The position numbers were made by a program, and so were the translations under genes. From assembly GCA_017164015.1 (NCBI GenBank), contig CP071065.1, forward strand, positions 809,409 through 873,408: DNA of 64,000 bases. The letters are read 5' to 3'. Below are positions 44,461 through 54,169 of this stretch, in pieces. The DNA comes from Nostoc sp. UHCC 0702 (lineage in GTDB: Bacteria; Cyanobacteriota; Cyanobacteriia; Cyanobacteriales; Nostocaceae). How positions within the stretch are numbered: the first letter of the stretch is position 1; each line of letters begins with the position of its first letter. A model generated the notes under the pieces. That model ran no database searches. It saw only the letters and a program-made list of their open reading frames with translations, and was not told the DNA's origin.

Positions 44461-47400
44461 TGTCTAAAAACTTCGTTTAACTTGGCTTGTATGTCTGCCC
44501 ATTTGATGCCTTTGAGGCTGGGCAGAACAACATGAGCAGCTCCCACGCGCTCAACTGGGCCGAGTCCTATTGCCCACATGCCACCTGCTAGGGCTGCCTC
44601 AATACCTGCGGCTGCATCTTCAATGACTACACTTTGTTTTGGTTCGATTCCTAGTTGGTGGGCGGCGTGTAAAAATAAGTCTGGTGCTGGTTTAGGTTGC
44701 TGTACGCTGTAACCGTCTGAGATTGCATCTACTTTATCAGCAATACCCAGTTTCTCTACAACTGTACGGGCGTTTTTACTGCCTGAGCCTATGGCTGTCT
44801 TAATTCGCGCTTGCTTTAATTCATCTAACAGCGCGATCGCTCCTGGTAACAAATCTTTACAAGAGATGGTTTGGATGAGTTCTAAATAGTAGCGGTTTTT
44901 ACGCTCCATCATTTCCTGGATTTGTGCTTCTGAATACTTTCTCTCACCAATAATCAGCATTAGCGAAGCGCGACGAGATACCCCTCGCAGCGCCTCGTTA
45001 GCCTGGCGATTAAAGGGTATACCTTCTTCATCTGCGAGCTTTTGCCAAGCTAAGTAGTGATATTCTGCTGTATCTGTCAATACACCATCTAAATCAAAAA
45101 TAATTCCTCGGATGTCGAGTTTGGGAGGGGATGAGGGGGGTGGAGGGGATGAGGGAGATGAGGGGGGTGGGGGGGATGAGGGAGGTGGAGGGGATGAGGG
45201 AGGTGGGGGAGATGAGGGGGATGGGGGAGATGAGGGGGATGGGGGAGATGAGGCAAATGAGAGAATCTCTTTGCTGCTTTGTTGTTGGTTGACCTGTTGG
45301 GGACGCAGATCAAACTCGTACCAGTGACCGCGCCAATGTAGTTTAAACTTCAGGCGTGTCCAGCCAGGAGGCAGGTGGGGATTAGCTACAGGTCTATGTT
45401 CTCTCAGTTGAATCCCAGCAAACCCAAAAACCACAGCTTGCCAAACACCACCAGCACTGGCTCCGTGAATGCCTTCGTGGGTGTTACCTCGTCTATCTTC
45501 GAGATCCACCATTGCTGCTTGCATAAACAGTTGATAAGCTTCTGCTGTTTTGCCCAAATCTGAGGCTAAAATGGCATGAATTGCTGGGCCAAGGGATGAA
45601 CCATAGGTAATATCTGTACGGGGTGCGTAGTAGTCCCAATTTACTTGTAATGCTTTTTGATTGTAGGGAAAATCTGCTGATTGCCTCATTAAATAAAGCA
45701 GCATTAAGGCATCTGGCTGCTTGATTACCTGGCGCTTGTTGACTGCTTCGATGCCTAAGATGGCTTGCATCGATTTTTGGCGTGGTTCATAATCTGCCAA
45801 GTTGATATCTTCTAATTGGAAAAATCCCTCGAATTGTTCTATGAGTCCGGTTGAAGAATCGTAAAGAATCCAAAGTTTAGCGATGATATCTTGCCAATGC
45901 GATCGCATTTGTGAGGTGAGTTGCAGTTTTTTCTCTAGTTCGCCAGCTCGTTCGGGATAGTTGTGATGCAGCCAATCATCCACAATCAGGGCTTTCTCTA
46001 AATGCCATTGCACCATGCGGTTGGTAAAGGTGTTGTTGTGTACAAATTCGTGGTATTCATCTGCTCCAATCACACCACGAATTTGATAACGTTCAACTTG
46101 AGGATTAAACTCGACTCGGCTAGCCCAAAAGATGGCAGTATCTAAGATGATCTCTACGCCAAAATCCCGCATCCACTCATCGTCACCAGTTGCTTGCCAA
46201 TAATTCCAAACTGCGTAGGCAATATCTGCACTGTTGTGAATTTCGCGATCGCGACACCAAATCCGCACATCTTCACCATAATAATCATTAGGTAGTGACC
46301 AACGTGGTGTCACCTCATCACCTGTATCAGCAGTTTCCCAAGCAATCATCGCTCCTTGACATCCATAATGAGATGCCTTGCGCCGGGAACCATTCAAAGT
46401 GTGGTAGCGGTAACTAACTAAATTGCGAGCGATCGCTGGTTGGGTGAAAATAAAAAAGGGTAGGATAAAAATTTCTGTATCCCAAAAGATATGACCCCGA
46501 TAGCCAAAACCTGAAAGGGTTTTAGCGGGAATACTCACCTTGTGATCATTCCTAGAACCAGCGATGATTAACTCAAACAAGTTATAGCGGACAGCAAAAG
46601 CAGCTGTGCTATCCCCCTCAATCAAAATGTCGCTTTTTTGCCAAACTTCATCCCAAGCTTGTTTATTAGCTTTGAGTAGTGTTGTGTAGTCGCTGAGGTG
46701 GGCGAGTTTTTCTTGGGTTGCTAGAACTGGTTGATCAATCTCCCGCGATGTAAAAACTGTCACCAGCTTTTCTACGATCACAGTTTGTTGTGATGAAGCG
46801 AGGAAGGTTGCACTTAAGGTAGGATAGCCGGGTGCGGTGTTAACTTGCAACGATGCCTCAGTTCCTGATATTGTCATCTTAGCCGCCATGCCAACCTCAA
46901 TTCGGGAGGTACGGGTGCGGCTGTGTAACCAAATTCCTGCTTCAGTCTTACCTTGGTCTAAATTTTCCCAGTGATTGAAACCCTGATTTTCAGGATAGCC
47001 GTTGATGCTAGCCTGAATTTCAATCAAGCCATCAAAATCTAAAGGCGTTAACTGACAGCGTTGTGCCAATACATGCTTGTCGGCTAGACTGGCGAAGCGT
47101 TCAAAATGAATGTCTATGGTTTTCCCACTCGGACTACGCCAACGCAAAGAACGGCTGAGAATGCCCTGACGTAGGTCAAGCTGTCGGTGATATTCTAATA
47201 TCTCACCTTGATCGAGGCGGAAGCGATCGCCATTGATGATCACTACCAATGGTAGCCAGTCGGGACAATTGGCTAGTTCTGTGTATACTACGGGAACATC
47301 ATCATAGACTCCGTGGATGAAAGTGGCTGGTAAGGCACGAATATAGCCTTCTTCAAAACTACCCCGTGTTCCCAAATAACCGTTGCCGATTGTAAAGATT

Positions 47401-47477
47401 GTTTCTCTGGAATGCAACTGATCAGGGTTCAACTCGGTTTCAATTAATATCCAGTCTTTATAAATAAAATGGGGCAT
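44436..47477 (-). CDS. GH65 disaccharide phosphorylase fused to beta-phosphoglucomutase
   Basis: The product has 1013 residues. The first ~735 are a GH65 phosphorylase (maltose/trehalose/kojibiose type): TIFTIGNGYLGTRGS, the barrel, and the catalytic Glu in GVIGADEYHEF near 473. From about 788 the protein is a HAD-type beta-phosphoglucomutase: GIIFDLDGVLTDTAEYH, AIGSGSKNA, KPAPDLFLHAA, VIEDAAAGIEA. Such fusions split a disaccharide with phosphate to beta-glucose-1-phosphate, then convert it to glucose-6-phosphate. The exact disaccharide is not decided. A linker at about 740-786 is a run of SSPPPPSSPP made by STRR. It stands in a sucrose/trehalose-type cluster. The C-terminal seven residues are also STRR-coded. 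Confidence 0.92.
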   Translation of the reverse strand: MPHFIYKDWILIETELNPDQLHSRETIFTIGNGYLGTRGSFEEGYIRALPATFIHGVYDDVPVVYTELANCPDWLPLVVIINGDRFRLDQGEILEYHRQLDLRQGILSRSLRWRSPSGKTIDIHFERFASLADKHVLAQRCQLTPLDFDGLIEIQASINGYPENQGFNHWENLDQGKTEAGIWLHSRTRTSRIEVGMAAKMTISGTEASLQVNTAPGYPTLSATFLASSQQTVIVEKLVTVFTSREIDQPVLATQEKLAHLSDYTTLLKANKQAWDEVWQKSDILIEGDSTAAFAVRYNLFELIIAGSRNDHKVSIPAKTLSGFGYRGHIFWDTEIFILPFFIFTQPAIARNLVSYRYHTLNGSRRKASHYGCQGAMIAWETADTGDEVTPRWSLPNDYYGEDVRIWCRDREIHNSADIAYAVWNYWQATGDDEWMRDFGVEIILDTAIFWASRVEFNPQVERYQIRGVIGADEYHEFVHNNTFTNRMVQWHLEKALIVDDWLHHNYPERAGELEKKLQLTSQMRSHWQDIIAKLWILYDSSTGLIEQFEGFFQLEDINLADYEPRQKSMQAILGIEAVNKRQVIKQPDALMLLYLMRQSADFPYNQKALQVNWDYYAPRTDITYGSSLGPAIHAILASDLGKTAEAYQLFMQAAMVDLEDRRGNTHEGIHGASAGGVWQAVVFGFAGIQLREHRPVANPHLPPGWTRLKFKLHWRGHWYEFDLRPQQVNQQQSSKEILSFASSPPSPSSPPSPSSPPPPSSPPPPSSPPPPSSPSSPPPPSSPPKLDIRGIIFDLDGVLTDTAEYHYLAWQKLADEEGIPFNRQANEALRGVSRRASLMLIIGERKYSEAQIQEMMERKNRYYLELIQTISCKDLLPGAIALLDELKQARIKTAIGSGSKNARTVVEKLGIADKVDAISDGYSVQQPKPAPDLFLHAAHQLGIEPKQSVVIEDAAAGIEAALAGGMWAIGLGPVERVGAAHVVLPSLKGIKWADIQAKLNEVFRQQSMVNGQ

Positions 47478-48240
47478 TGGGAATTGGTAATTGGTAATTG
47501 GGAATTGGTAATTGGTAATTGGTAATTGGTAATTGGTAATTGGTGATTGGGAATTGGGAATTGGGAATTGGGAATTGGTAATTGGGAATTGGGAATTGGG
47601 AATTGGGGATTGGGAATTGGTAATTGGGGATTGGGGATTGGTAATTGGTAATTGGTAATTGGGAATTGGGAATTGGGAATTGGGAATTGGGAATTGGGAA
47701 TTGGGAATTGGGAATTGGGAATTGGGAATTGGGAATTGGGAATTGGGAATTGGGAATTGGGAATTGGGGATTGGGGATTGGTAATTGGTAATTGGTAATT
47801 GGGAATTGGTAATTGGGAATTGGGAATTGGGAATTGGGAATTGGGAATTGGGAATTGGTAATTGGTAATTGGGAATTGGGAATTGGGAATTGGGAATTGG
47901 TAATTGGGAATTGGGAATTGGGAATTGGGAATTGGGAATTGGGAATTGGGAATTGGGAATTGGGAATTGGGAATTGGGAATTGGGAATTGGGATTGGGAT
48001 TGGTAATTGGTAATTGGTAATTGGGAATTGGTAATTGGGAATTGGGAATTGGGAATTGGGAATTGGGAATTGGGAATTGGTAATTGGTAATTGGGAATTG
48101 GGAATTGGGAATTGGTAATTGGGAATTGGGAATTGGGAATTGGGAATTGGGAATTGGGAATTGGGAATTGGGAATTGGGAATTGGGAATTGGGAATTGGG
48201 AATTGGGAATTGGTAATTGGTAATTGGTAATTGGTAATTG
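47470..48240. repeat. Large STRR block, GGGAATT/GGTAATT heptamers
   Basis: About 760 bp of almost uninterrupted GGGAATT and GGTAATT units, roughly 110 in all, with rare GGGGATT and GGTGATT variants. GGTAATT units often occur in runs of two to four between GGGAATT runs. No gene lies in it. It fills the space between the starts of the GH65-PGM gene and the end of the sucrose synthase gene. Confidence 0.97.
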
Positions 48241-48281
48241 GAAGATGGATAGAATTACCGCTGATTCTGAACTCCTAACTC

Positions 48282-50717
48282 TTAACTCCTAACTCCCGGA
48301 GCGAAGTGATCCATATGCTTTTCTAAAATTTTTTCTGCTCTCGCTTTAAAAACTAGATGAAATATAGTTTCCATATAACGATCCCTGGCTTCATTATTCT
48401 CTGGAGCAATAAAGTTCCAAAAACTGAATATTTTCGCTAGTGATAATAGTTTACTGGTATGATTTTGCCAATTGTATCTGTTACGAATCCGCTCAATAAA
48501 ATTATCTGAAACTTGATTCCAATATTCAGGTTGAGTATCGCATTGCTCAATAAACGTCAAAATTTTCTTAGCTGTTCCTTCTAAGTCTGTAGGGTTAATA
48601 ATAAATCCATTATCTATTTCATCAAAAATTTCTAAAGCTCCACCAAATTTAGTAGCAAAACTTGGTAAACCGGAAATCATTGCTTCTATAATGCTGCGTC
48701 CAAAGGATTCAAAACGGGCAAAATGAACATAAATTCCTCTGCGATCGCTAACTATTCGGTAGGCTTCACCGATAGTCATACTAGGAAGACGCATCCCTAT
48801 CCAACGAATTTTACCGTGTAGATGATACTGATTAATAATGTCATTAAGTTTTTGAATTTCTTCTGCTTCTTCTGGAATTGTAGCTTCATCTGAATGCAAT
48901 TTAGTAGTGACAATAATTAGGTTACAATATTTTTGTAAATCATAACTTTCACCAAAGCATTTAGCTAAACCTGTGAGATTTTTAATTGATGTGATAGTAG
49001 CAATACTCAGAATCGGTCGCTTTTGCGGCTGTTCTAAGTGTCCAACAATTTGGGGAGACTCACAATCAAATAGTAAGTCTTCAACTTGGGCGCTGAGGCT
49101 GGGATTACGGTTTTCTTTTTGGGTGTAGGGAAAGAAGATATTCTCGCTAACTCCCGGTGGCACTTTGTTGAACTTAGGACTAAATAAATCTATCCCATCA
49201 ACTACATGATATAGATGGGGCATAGTAAAACACTTATAGGACTCGTATTGGCCCATACTGTCTGGTGTACCGACAATTTCCTCGCAGGACGAAGTGATGA
49301 TAAAGTCGGCGGCATTCATGCTGATTAAATCGGCTGTAAACTGTGCTGAAAAATGGTATTTTTCTTCTAAATCTTGCCAATATAAATTGCTAAATAAGTA
49401 TTTAGGTTTTTCCAGGGAATGGGCAATGTTGCACTGGGTAACTTGGAGACTGCGGGATAAAAGAGAGGCTACTAAGTTGCCATCACTATAGTTACCAATA
49501 ATTAGATTGGGATATCCCTGAAATTGACCTAAAAGTTGCTTTTCTGCGTCTTCAGCAAATGTTTCTAAATAGGGCCAAATCTCAAATTTAGAAATCCAAT
49601 TATTGGTGATTTCAGGATTAAATTCCCGGAAAGGAACGCGCAATATCCAAGCATTTTCGGTATCTCGGACTTTTTCGAGACGTAGGTTGCAGTCTGTTCC
49701 CTCACAGTTAGGGATTAGCCTAGTGAGAATAATTATATGGGGTTGAATTCCCAGCACGTCAAGACCAGCGAGTTTGATTTCTTGTTGCAGTTTGTTTTCT
49801 AAGCTGCGAGTTTGTTCCAGAACATAAATAACTTGACCGAGTGTTTCATCTCGTCCTAACACATGTTCTTGAGCAACCCAACCATGTATGGAGATGAGGA
49901 CGACCCGAAAAACAGCCGGAACGCGGTCAACAAATGCTTCGAGGATGGCGGGTTGTGGCGTGTCAATCAATCGATCCAAAAGATATAAACTTTCACGGAC
50001 TCGCGCCGCCGTGTTTCCCCAACCAGGCTCAAAGCCGAGTTCTTGGAGGTGAAAGCGAAATTTGTCGTAGGGTTCTTCCGGGGGTTGTGAAGCGAGAAAA
50101 TTGAGGGCTTGCTGAACTTGTTTAGCTAGCTGCTGACCTGAAGTAATGCGATCGCTAATCAGTAGAGGAATACCATTGTAATTCAGCTGATGTAATGCTT
50201 GAAACATTACTTCTAACCAGTATTGTGGTTCGGTCAACAATTTATCTGACAGATAACGATTGAGGTAAGCTAGACCTTGACCAATGTTTCTGGAGTCGCA
50301 AAGCTTAGGAGCATCTTCATAAAAAGGTTTGAGGTCGATTTCGAGAATGTGGGGTTGGTAGCAGTTGACTAAGCGATCGCTTACATCTAAATACGCCTGA
50401 GGCGTCATTTCCTCAAATTTAGTCAAGTCCGATATCAGTCGCCACACTTGTTGGTTCGCAATCTTTGGTCGTACAACAAACCAAGTACTTTCCTCTTCCA
50501 GAATCATTTCATGAGTGTAGTAAATTAGTTTACCAACAGAAGAAGAGTGATAAAAGTAACTAGGCTTTTGGGATTGCTGACAGTAGTCTGCAAAAGTTTG
50601 CAATATCTCGTTTCTCAAGAAAAAACACTTACTTGAGGCGCTTTTTAATGTCAAAATCAACTGATGCAAAGCAGTTTTTTCATCACTGTCTAATACAGCT
50701 TCCAGCAGTTCATACAT
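48282..50717 (-). CDS. susA: Sucrose synthase
   Basis: The product has 811 residues from the ATG at 50717; an in-frame TTG at 50729 is less likely. It matches plant and cyanobacterial SuSy throughout: N-terminal regulatory region, EPGWGNTAARVRESLYLLDRL, HGWVAQEHVLGRDETLGQV, PNLIIGNYSDGNLVA, IAHSLEKPKYLFSN, MPHLYHVVDGIDLFSPKFN, and the GT-B E-x7-E site FESFGRSIIEAMISG. It reversibly converts sucrose and a nucleoside diphosphate into sugar nucleotide and fructose. In heterocyst formers it is tied to sucrose supply. The final residues GVRS and the stop are encoded by a GGAGTTA STRR run. Confidence 0.96.
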   Translation of the reverse strand: MYELLEAVLDSDEKTALHQLILTLKSASSKCFFLRNEILQTFADYCQQSQKPSYFYHSSSVGKLIYYTHEMILEEESTWFVVRPKIANQQVWRLISDLTKFEEMTPQAYLDVSDRLVNCYQPHILEIDLKPFYEDAPKLCDSRNIGQGLAYLNRYLSDKLLTEPQYWLEVMFQALHQLNYNGIPLLISDRITSGQQLAKQVQQALNFLASQPPEEPYDKFRFHLQELGFEPGWGNTAARVRESLYLLDRLIDTPQPAILEAFVDRVPAVFRVVLISIHGWVAQEHVLGRDETLGQVIYVLEQTRSLENKLQQEIKLAGLDVLGIQPHIIILTRLIPNCEGTDCNLRLEKVRDTENAWILRVPFREFNPEITNNWISKFEIWPYLETFAEDAEKQLLGQFQGYPNLIIGNYSDGNLVASLLSRSLQVTQCNIAHSLEKPKYLFSNLYWQDLEEKYHFSAQFTADLISMNAADFIITSSCEEIVGTPDSMGQYESYKCFTMPHLYHVVDGIDLFSPKFNKVPPGVSENIFFPYTQKENRNPSLSAQVEDLLFDCESPQIVGHLEQPQKRPILSIATITSIKNLTGLAKCFGESYDLQKYCNLIIVTTKLHSDEATIPEEAEEIQKLNDIINQYHLHGKIRWIGMRLPSMTIGEAYRIVSDRRGIYVHFARFESFGRSIIEAMISGLPSFATKFGGALEIFDEIDNGFIINPTDLEGTAKKILTFIEQCDTQPEYWNQVSDNFIERIRNRYNWQNHTSKLLSLAKIFSFWNFIAPENNEARDRYMETIFHLVFKARAEKILEKHMDHFAPGVRS

Positions 50718-51201
50718 GATGAAGTCCAAAACAATAGCTAGGTCACGACCTCATTGTTCTTCCTCAATAGCTGTGCTTTGACTTGACGGGTGTTCAGAGG
50801 TACATTTCCCTTTTTACCCTTGTATGGTAGATAAACTTGAAAGACTTCTGCTTCTAGCTTTGGTATGAAACGCAAAGACAACTTTCTCATCCCAATTCAC
50901 GTAAATTCAAAGTGGTGAGGCGCGGAGTTAGGAGTTAGGAGTTAGGAGTTAGGAGTTAGGAGTTTGGAGTTATCTCCCCATCCCCCCATCCCCCCATCTC
51001 CCCATCTCCTCTCAACAGGTTATTCCTCAAAAAAAATGCCAATTTGGCTAAAGTGCTTGTCAATAAAGAGTAGTCTATATATTAGTAGGCACATTTCTTA
51101 GGCAAAACACTGACTTTGGCAGTTTAGTTACTTGGGAGTCACGTAGAAGTTGTGATGGTAATTACCAATAAGTAAAGAAAGAGTTATAAAGTATACATTT
51201 T

Positions 51202-51330
51202 ATGACTTCAAAACTCAACAATTTCTCAGCAAAACTTGTTAGTTTACCAATCGCTAATTACCTTAAACAGTCCCTTAGAAGCCAGTGCTTAAATACAGCC
51301 ATTCAAATCAACTCAAAACCACAAGTTTAG
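51202..51330 (+). CDS. Possible small protein, 42 residues
   Basis: ATG 51202 reads MTSKLNNFSAKLVSLPIANY and ends in QINSKPQV. No strong ribosome site is present and no family is recognised. It could be a chance ORF. Confidence 0.2.
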   Translation: MTSKLNNFSAKLVSLPIANYLKQSLRSQCLNTAIQINSKPQV

Positions 51331-51688
51331 GCTCAAGCTAGTAAATCAGCCCGCAGTCAACAAAAATATCATCATACTGTGTTAATTAATAAGAAGTTTG
51401 CTTAATGTTTCTATAAATGTTGTTAACTTGCTAATTAACAGCAAATACTAGCTGAGTATTTATAATTTACATTTACAACTTTTAATTTAGTTAACTATCG
51501 TGGTTTTACAGTAAAATTGAGTAGATGTACAAATCACATTTTGCTAGCTAATGCAATTGTAGCAGCGGACAGAGATATTAGGACAAATTTACCGAGCTAA
51601 AATGCTTATTATACAAGCATTTTGTCCCTATTAATTACTATATCAAACAGCAAAGTATCTGATTTTAGACAGTTGTATGAAACTTTTA

Positions 51689-51880
51689 TAGGACTTACGC
51701 GCATTGTCATATTTTTTTCGTGTGGGTTGTCAATAGTCAAAAGTCAATAGTCCAAAAAAGCCTGATTTTTGAACGCCAGTCGCCTCAAGTCGGGTAACCC
51801 GCCCACGGCGCTGGCTCCCCTTGACCCTTGACTCTTGACTACCATCGCCAAAAATATCTGTGCCAGTTGCGTAAGTCCTG
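51689..51880. repeat. MITE-like element, GGACTTACGCA family (copy 2)
   Basis: Ends TAGGACTTACGCG and GTTGCGTAAGTCCTG. The interior holds GTCAATAGTC STRR and a GCCAGTCGCCTCAAGTCGGG block. Confidence 0.7.
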
Positions 51881-52192
51881 TTTTATTCAAATCTTTTTAC
51901 TAAAGTAAAATCTTTCAGACAAAAGTCTTGTTGTAGATAAAAAATAGATAAAATTTATTTAGCTATTAATTACAAAAAATGCATTTTACAAATACTACAT
52001 ATAAGTACTCAATAATTTGCTAAAATTTATAGCTAAAAGAGGCAATTGCTTTAGAATAATAAAAAATTATTAGCAAATGAAATAATCATTGGCATTTGGC
52101 ATATAGATATCCTATTAAACTCGATTATATAAAGAGAAAAATCGAAGTTCAGTGATCAAATTCTCATTAGACAATTTATCTCAGGGTTACTT

Positions 52193-52513
52193 ATGAACTA
52201 CCGTATTTCTTCTACAATCAATGTTCACAGTCTCATTACTCCTGAACAATTGAATGAAATTATAGGAGCCATTACTGAAGGTAGATATTCCTGGGCTTGT
52301 GTGCTGATTTTGCGTTTCATTGGTCACAATCCACTTCATTTTATTCCTCAACGAACTTACAGCCGTTTAATCAAAGAAAACAGCCAAATTTCGTCTACAT
52401 CTTTATCTATAACTGAAAATATACCAGCAAGCATTAATTCTCCCATCACTAGCTCTGATAATCAAAGTACTTCTGAGATTGTAAGGAAAATTAATGATTT
52501 AGATTATTTATAA
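52193..52513 (+). CDS. HetP-like protein
   Basis: The product has 106 residues. The first half matches the HetP family core: HSLITPEQLNEIIGAITEGRYSWACVLILRFIGHNPLHFIPQRTYSRLIKENS, with YSWACVLILRF and NPLHFIPQRTY as the signature. HetP and its paralogs commit or delay cells in heterocyst differentiation in Anabaena. The C-terminal half is Ser/Asn-rich and not conserved. It is monocistronic as far as can be seen. It is probably one of the HetP homologs rather than HetP itself, since no hetR or other het gene is nearby. Confidence 0.85.
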   Translation: MNYRISSTINVHSLITPEQLNEIIGAITEGRYSWACVLILRFIGHNPLHFIPQRTYSRLIKENSQISSTSLSITENIPASINSPITSSDNQSTSEIVRKINDLDYL

Positions 52514-52589
52514 AAGCCATAGCCGACATCTCTTGCTAGTAATTGAATAAGATTACAAAATCCGCCCTTACAACTCCTGCGTTTTGATA

Positions 52590-52949
52590 TTAACCAAACC
52601 AATGCGACGCTACACGCGTTGGGTCAGCTATTCCTGGAATGTGACGGTTGATCTCGTGTGCTTGTTCACACAAAATTTTTTCAATTCCTTGGTGAATTAT
52701 CTCTTGTATATGCAATGTGTTTTCTAAAAAACCGCGCAGTTCATCTAAATTGGTTAATACTTTTGCTTCTGTGTCATCAATTGTTATGTAATGACTCGGA
52801 ATTCTGTTGAGAATATAAGCTATTAAAATTTGCCGGAAATCAGGATGGGCAAAAGCTTCTTGATATGGATGATGAGGATAAGTTGCTAAAATATCTTCAA
52901 GCTCTTGAATTACTACTGGGATGGTTACATTAACGAGAGTCTTGGACAT
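52590..52949 (-). CDS. ComFB-family-like protein
   Basis: The product has 119 residues. The middle LATYPHHPYQEAFAHPDFRQILIAYILNRIPSHYITID matches the pattern of late competence ComFB-like proteins (ALNRLPxxY near the end of a helix). Cyanobacterial ComFB proteins can bind cyclic di-GMP and influence cell size or motility. It lies 62 bp after a DUF442-like gene on the same strand and may form an operon with it. The assignment rests on one block. Confidence 0.6.
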   Translation of the reverse strand: MSKTLVNVTIPVVIQELEDILATYPHHPYQEAFAHPDFRQILIAYILNRIPSHYITIDDTEAKVLTNLDELRGFLENTLHIQEIIHQGIEKILCEQAHEINRHIPGIADPTRVASHWFG

Positions 52950-53011
52950 TTTTTATCACCCTATTTTATAAAAAAATGTCAATAAAAAATAAATCAAAAA
53001 TGTTTGATTAA

Positions 53012-53395
53012 CTAGACTAAACCTAGTTTGACAGTTTTTTGAAATGCATTTTCAAAGGTAATACCTTGTTTTGTAGAAATATATAACAATACTATGGCTG
53101 CTGAACGTATGGAATTATCACAATGTATGAGAGTGGGTTTAGGGAGTTGAGTAATTGCCTGAAATAGCTGGCTTGCAAGTTGAGGATTAATTTCTGCAAT
53201 GTTGATAGGAAAATTGATATAGTATAATCCCAAAAGTTCAATTTCATCCTGTTCACTATCTAGGATGCCATTTTCATTTTGTAATCGGAGGTTAAGTACA
53301 GATTTATAACCATCATCAGCAATTTCTTGTAATTGATCTGGTGTAATTTGTCCAGCGATCGCTAACTCATTGTTAATCTTCCTAATAGTATTCAT
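53012..53395 (-). CDS. DUF442 / BLH-type phosphatase-like protein
   Basis: The product has 127 residues. It matches the protein-tyrosine-phosphatase-like domain of beta-lactamase-hydrolase-like proteins: IAGQITPDQLQEIADDGYKSVLNLRL, YINFPI and the Cys-based loop HCDNSIRSAAIVLLY (C-x4-R). In the usual motif the second position is a small residue (CxSGxR); here Asp-Asn-Ser precede. The loop Cys and Arg are present, so phosphatase activity is possible. Confidence 0.75.
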   Translation of the reverse strand: MNTIRKINNELAIAGQITPDQLQEIADDGYKSVLNLRLQNENGILDSEQDEIELLGLYYINFPINIAEINPQLASQLFQAITQLPKPTLIHCDNSIRSAAIVLLYISTKQGITFENAFQKTVKLGLV

Positions 53396-53496
53396 TTATC
53401 TCCTATTCTCGATAAAAAATTATGACTTCAAACAGTTTACAGATCAGGAAATATTTGGCTGAAAAATGAAATAAAAATGGGAGATGAAAAATTGTA

Positions 53497-53963
53497 ATAT
53501 CATGTTCGATTAAAAACTTATAATATCTGTAGGTTGGCTTGAGAAACGTAGACCCGAAGAAGCTTGCCGAAGGCTAACCCAACACTTGATCTATTGTCTG
53601 GTTGGGTTTCACTACTGTTCAAACGACACTAGGGCTACTGTCGGGGAACCGAAGATGTGCAAGTGGTTCCTCAACCTACATCGAGAGATTTTATTATAAG
53701 CAGGACTTAGGCAACTGGCACACATATTTTCTGCGATGGCTGTCAATAGGAGCCAGCGCGTTGCGGTAGCGTTAGCGAAGCGTTAGCGACGCTACGAGCG
53801 TCACCCGAAGGGAGGTTCCCTCGTTGATTGCGACTGGCGTTCAATAGTCAAGGGTAAAAAGTCAAGGTTTTTGGACTTTTGACTCTTGACTTTGGACGAT
53901 TTTTGTCTTAAATATATGACAGTGGGCGTAAGTCCTAATAAGTAATCACCTGAACTTGATATA
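53497..53963. repeat. Composite element: ATATCATG family enclosing a GGACTTACGCA element
   Basis: The outer ends are ATATCATGTTCGATTAAAAA and CACCTGAACTTGATAT. A complete second-family element sits inside (53701-53937). Nested insertion explains the large size. Confidence 0.5.
53701..53937. repeat. MITE-like element, GGACTTACGCA family (copy 3)
   Basis: Ends CAGGACTTAGGCAACTGG and GGGCGTAAGTCCTA. The interior has AGCGTTAGCGAAGCGTTAGC and GTCAAGGG repeats. Confidence 0.6.
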
Positions 53964-54169
53964 ACAGAACAAAGCAAGCCTCCAATGGAATTTAATCTTG
54001 CTGGCCTTATCTATACTCTCAATATAGGAAAACAATTTGAGGAACTTGTGAAGGTATCCCCAAATTGATAAATTCAACTGTACTTCATCTACATGAAAAG
54101 CGCTGTAAGTAGGTCGGTGCAAATAAAGCTAACTGGTAAAGGTCGTCAGTTGTGAGGCAGTCCGCAAAA

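Larger units (their letters stand above)
50718..52192. other. 1.5 kb intergenic region
   Basis: No recognised gene. It holds STRR runs GGAGTTA (50925-50968) and CCCCCATC (50975-51010), one possible 42-codon ORF (51202), a MITE (51689), and AT-rich sequence upstream of the HetP-like gene. Confidence 0.5.

Noticed and set aside
45112..45327. Glycine/aspartate-rich antisense ORF
   Set aside because: It is the antisense reading of the STRR linker in the GH65-PGM gene.
47813..48013. 66-codon ORF ([14 protein letters not shown]...)
   Set aside because: It is the translation of GGGAATT repeats, open by chance because the repeats have no stop in that frame.
47470..48240. CRISPR-like array
   Set aside because: Units are contiguous heptamers without spacers, and no cas gene is near; it is an STRR block.
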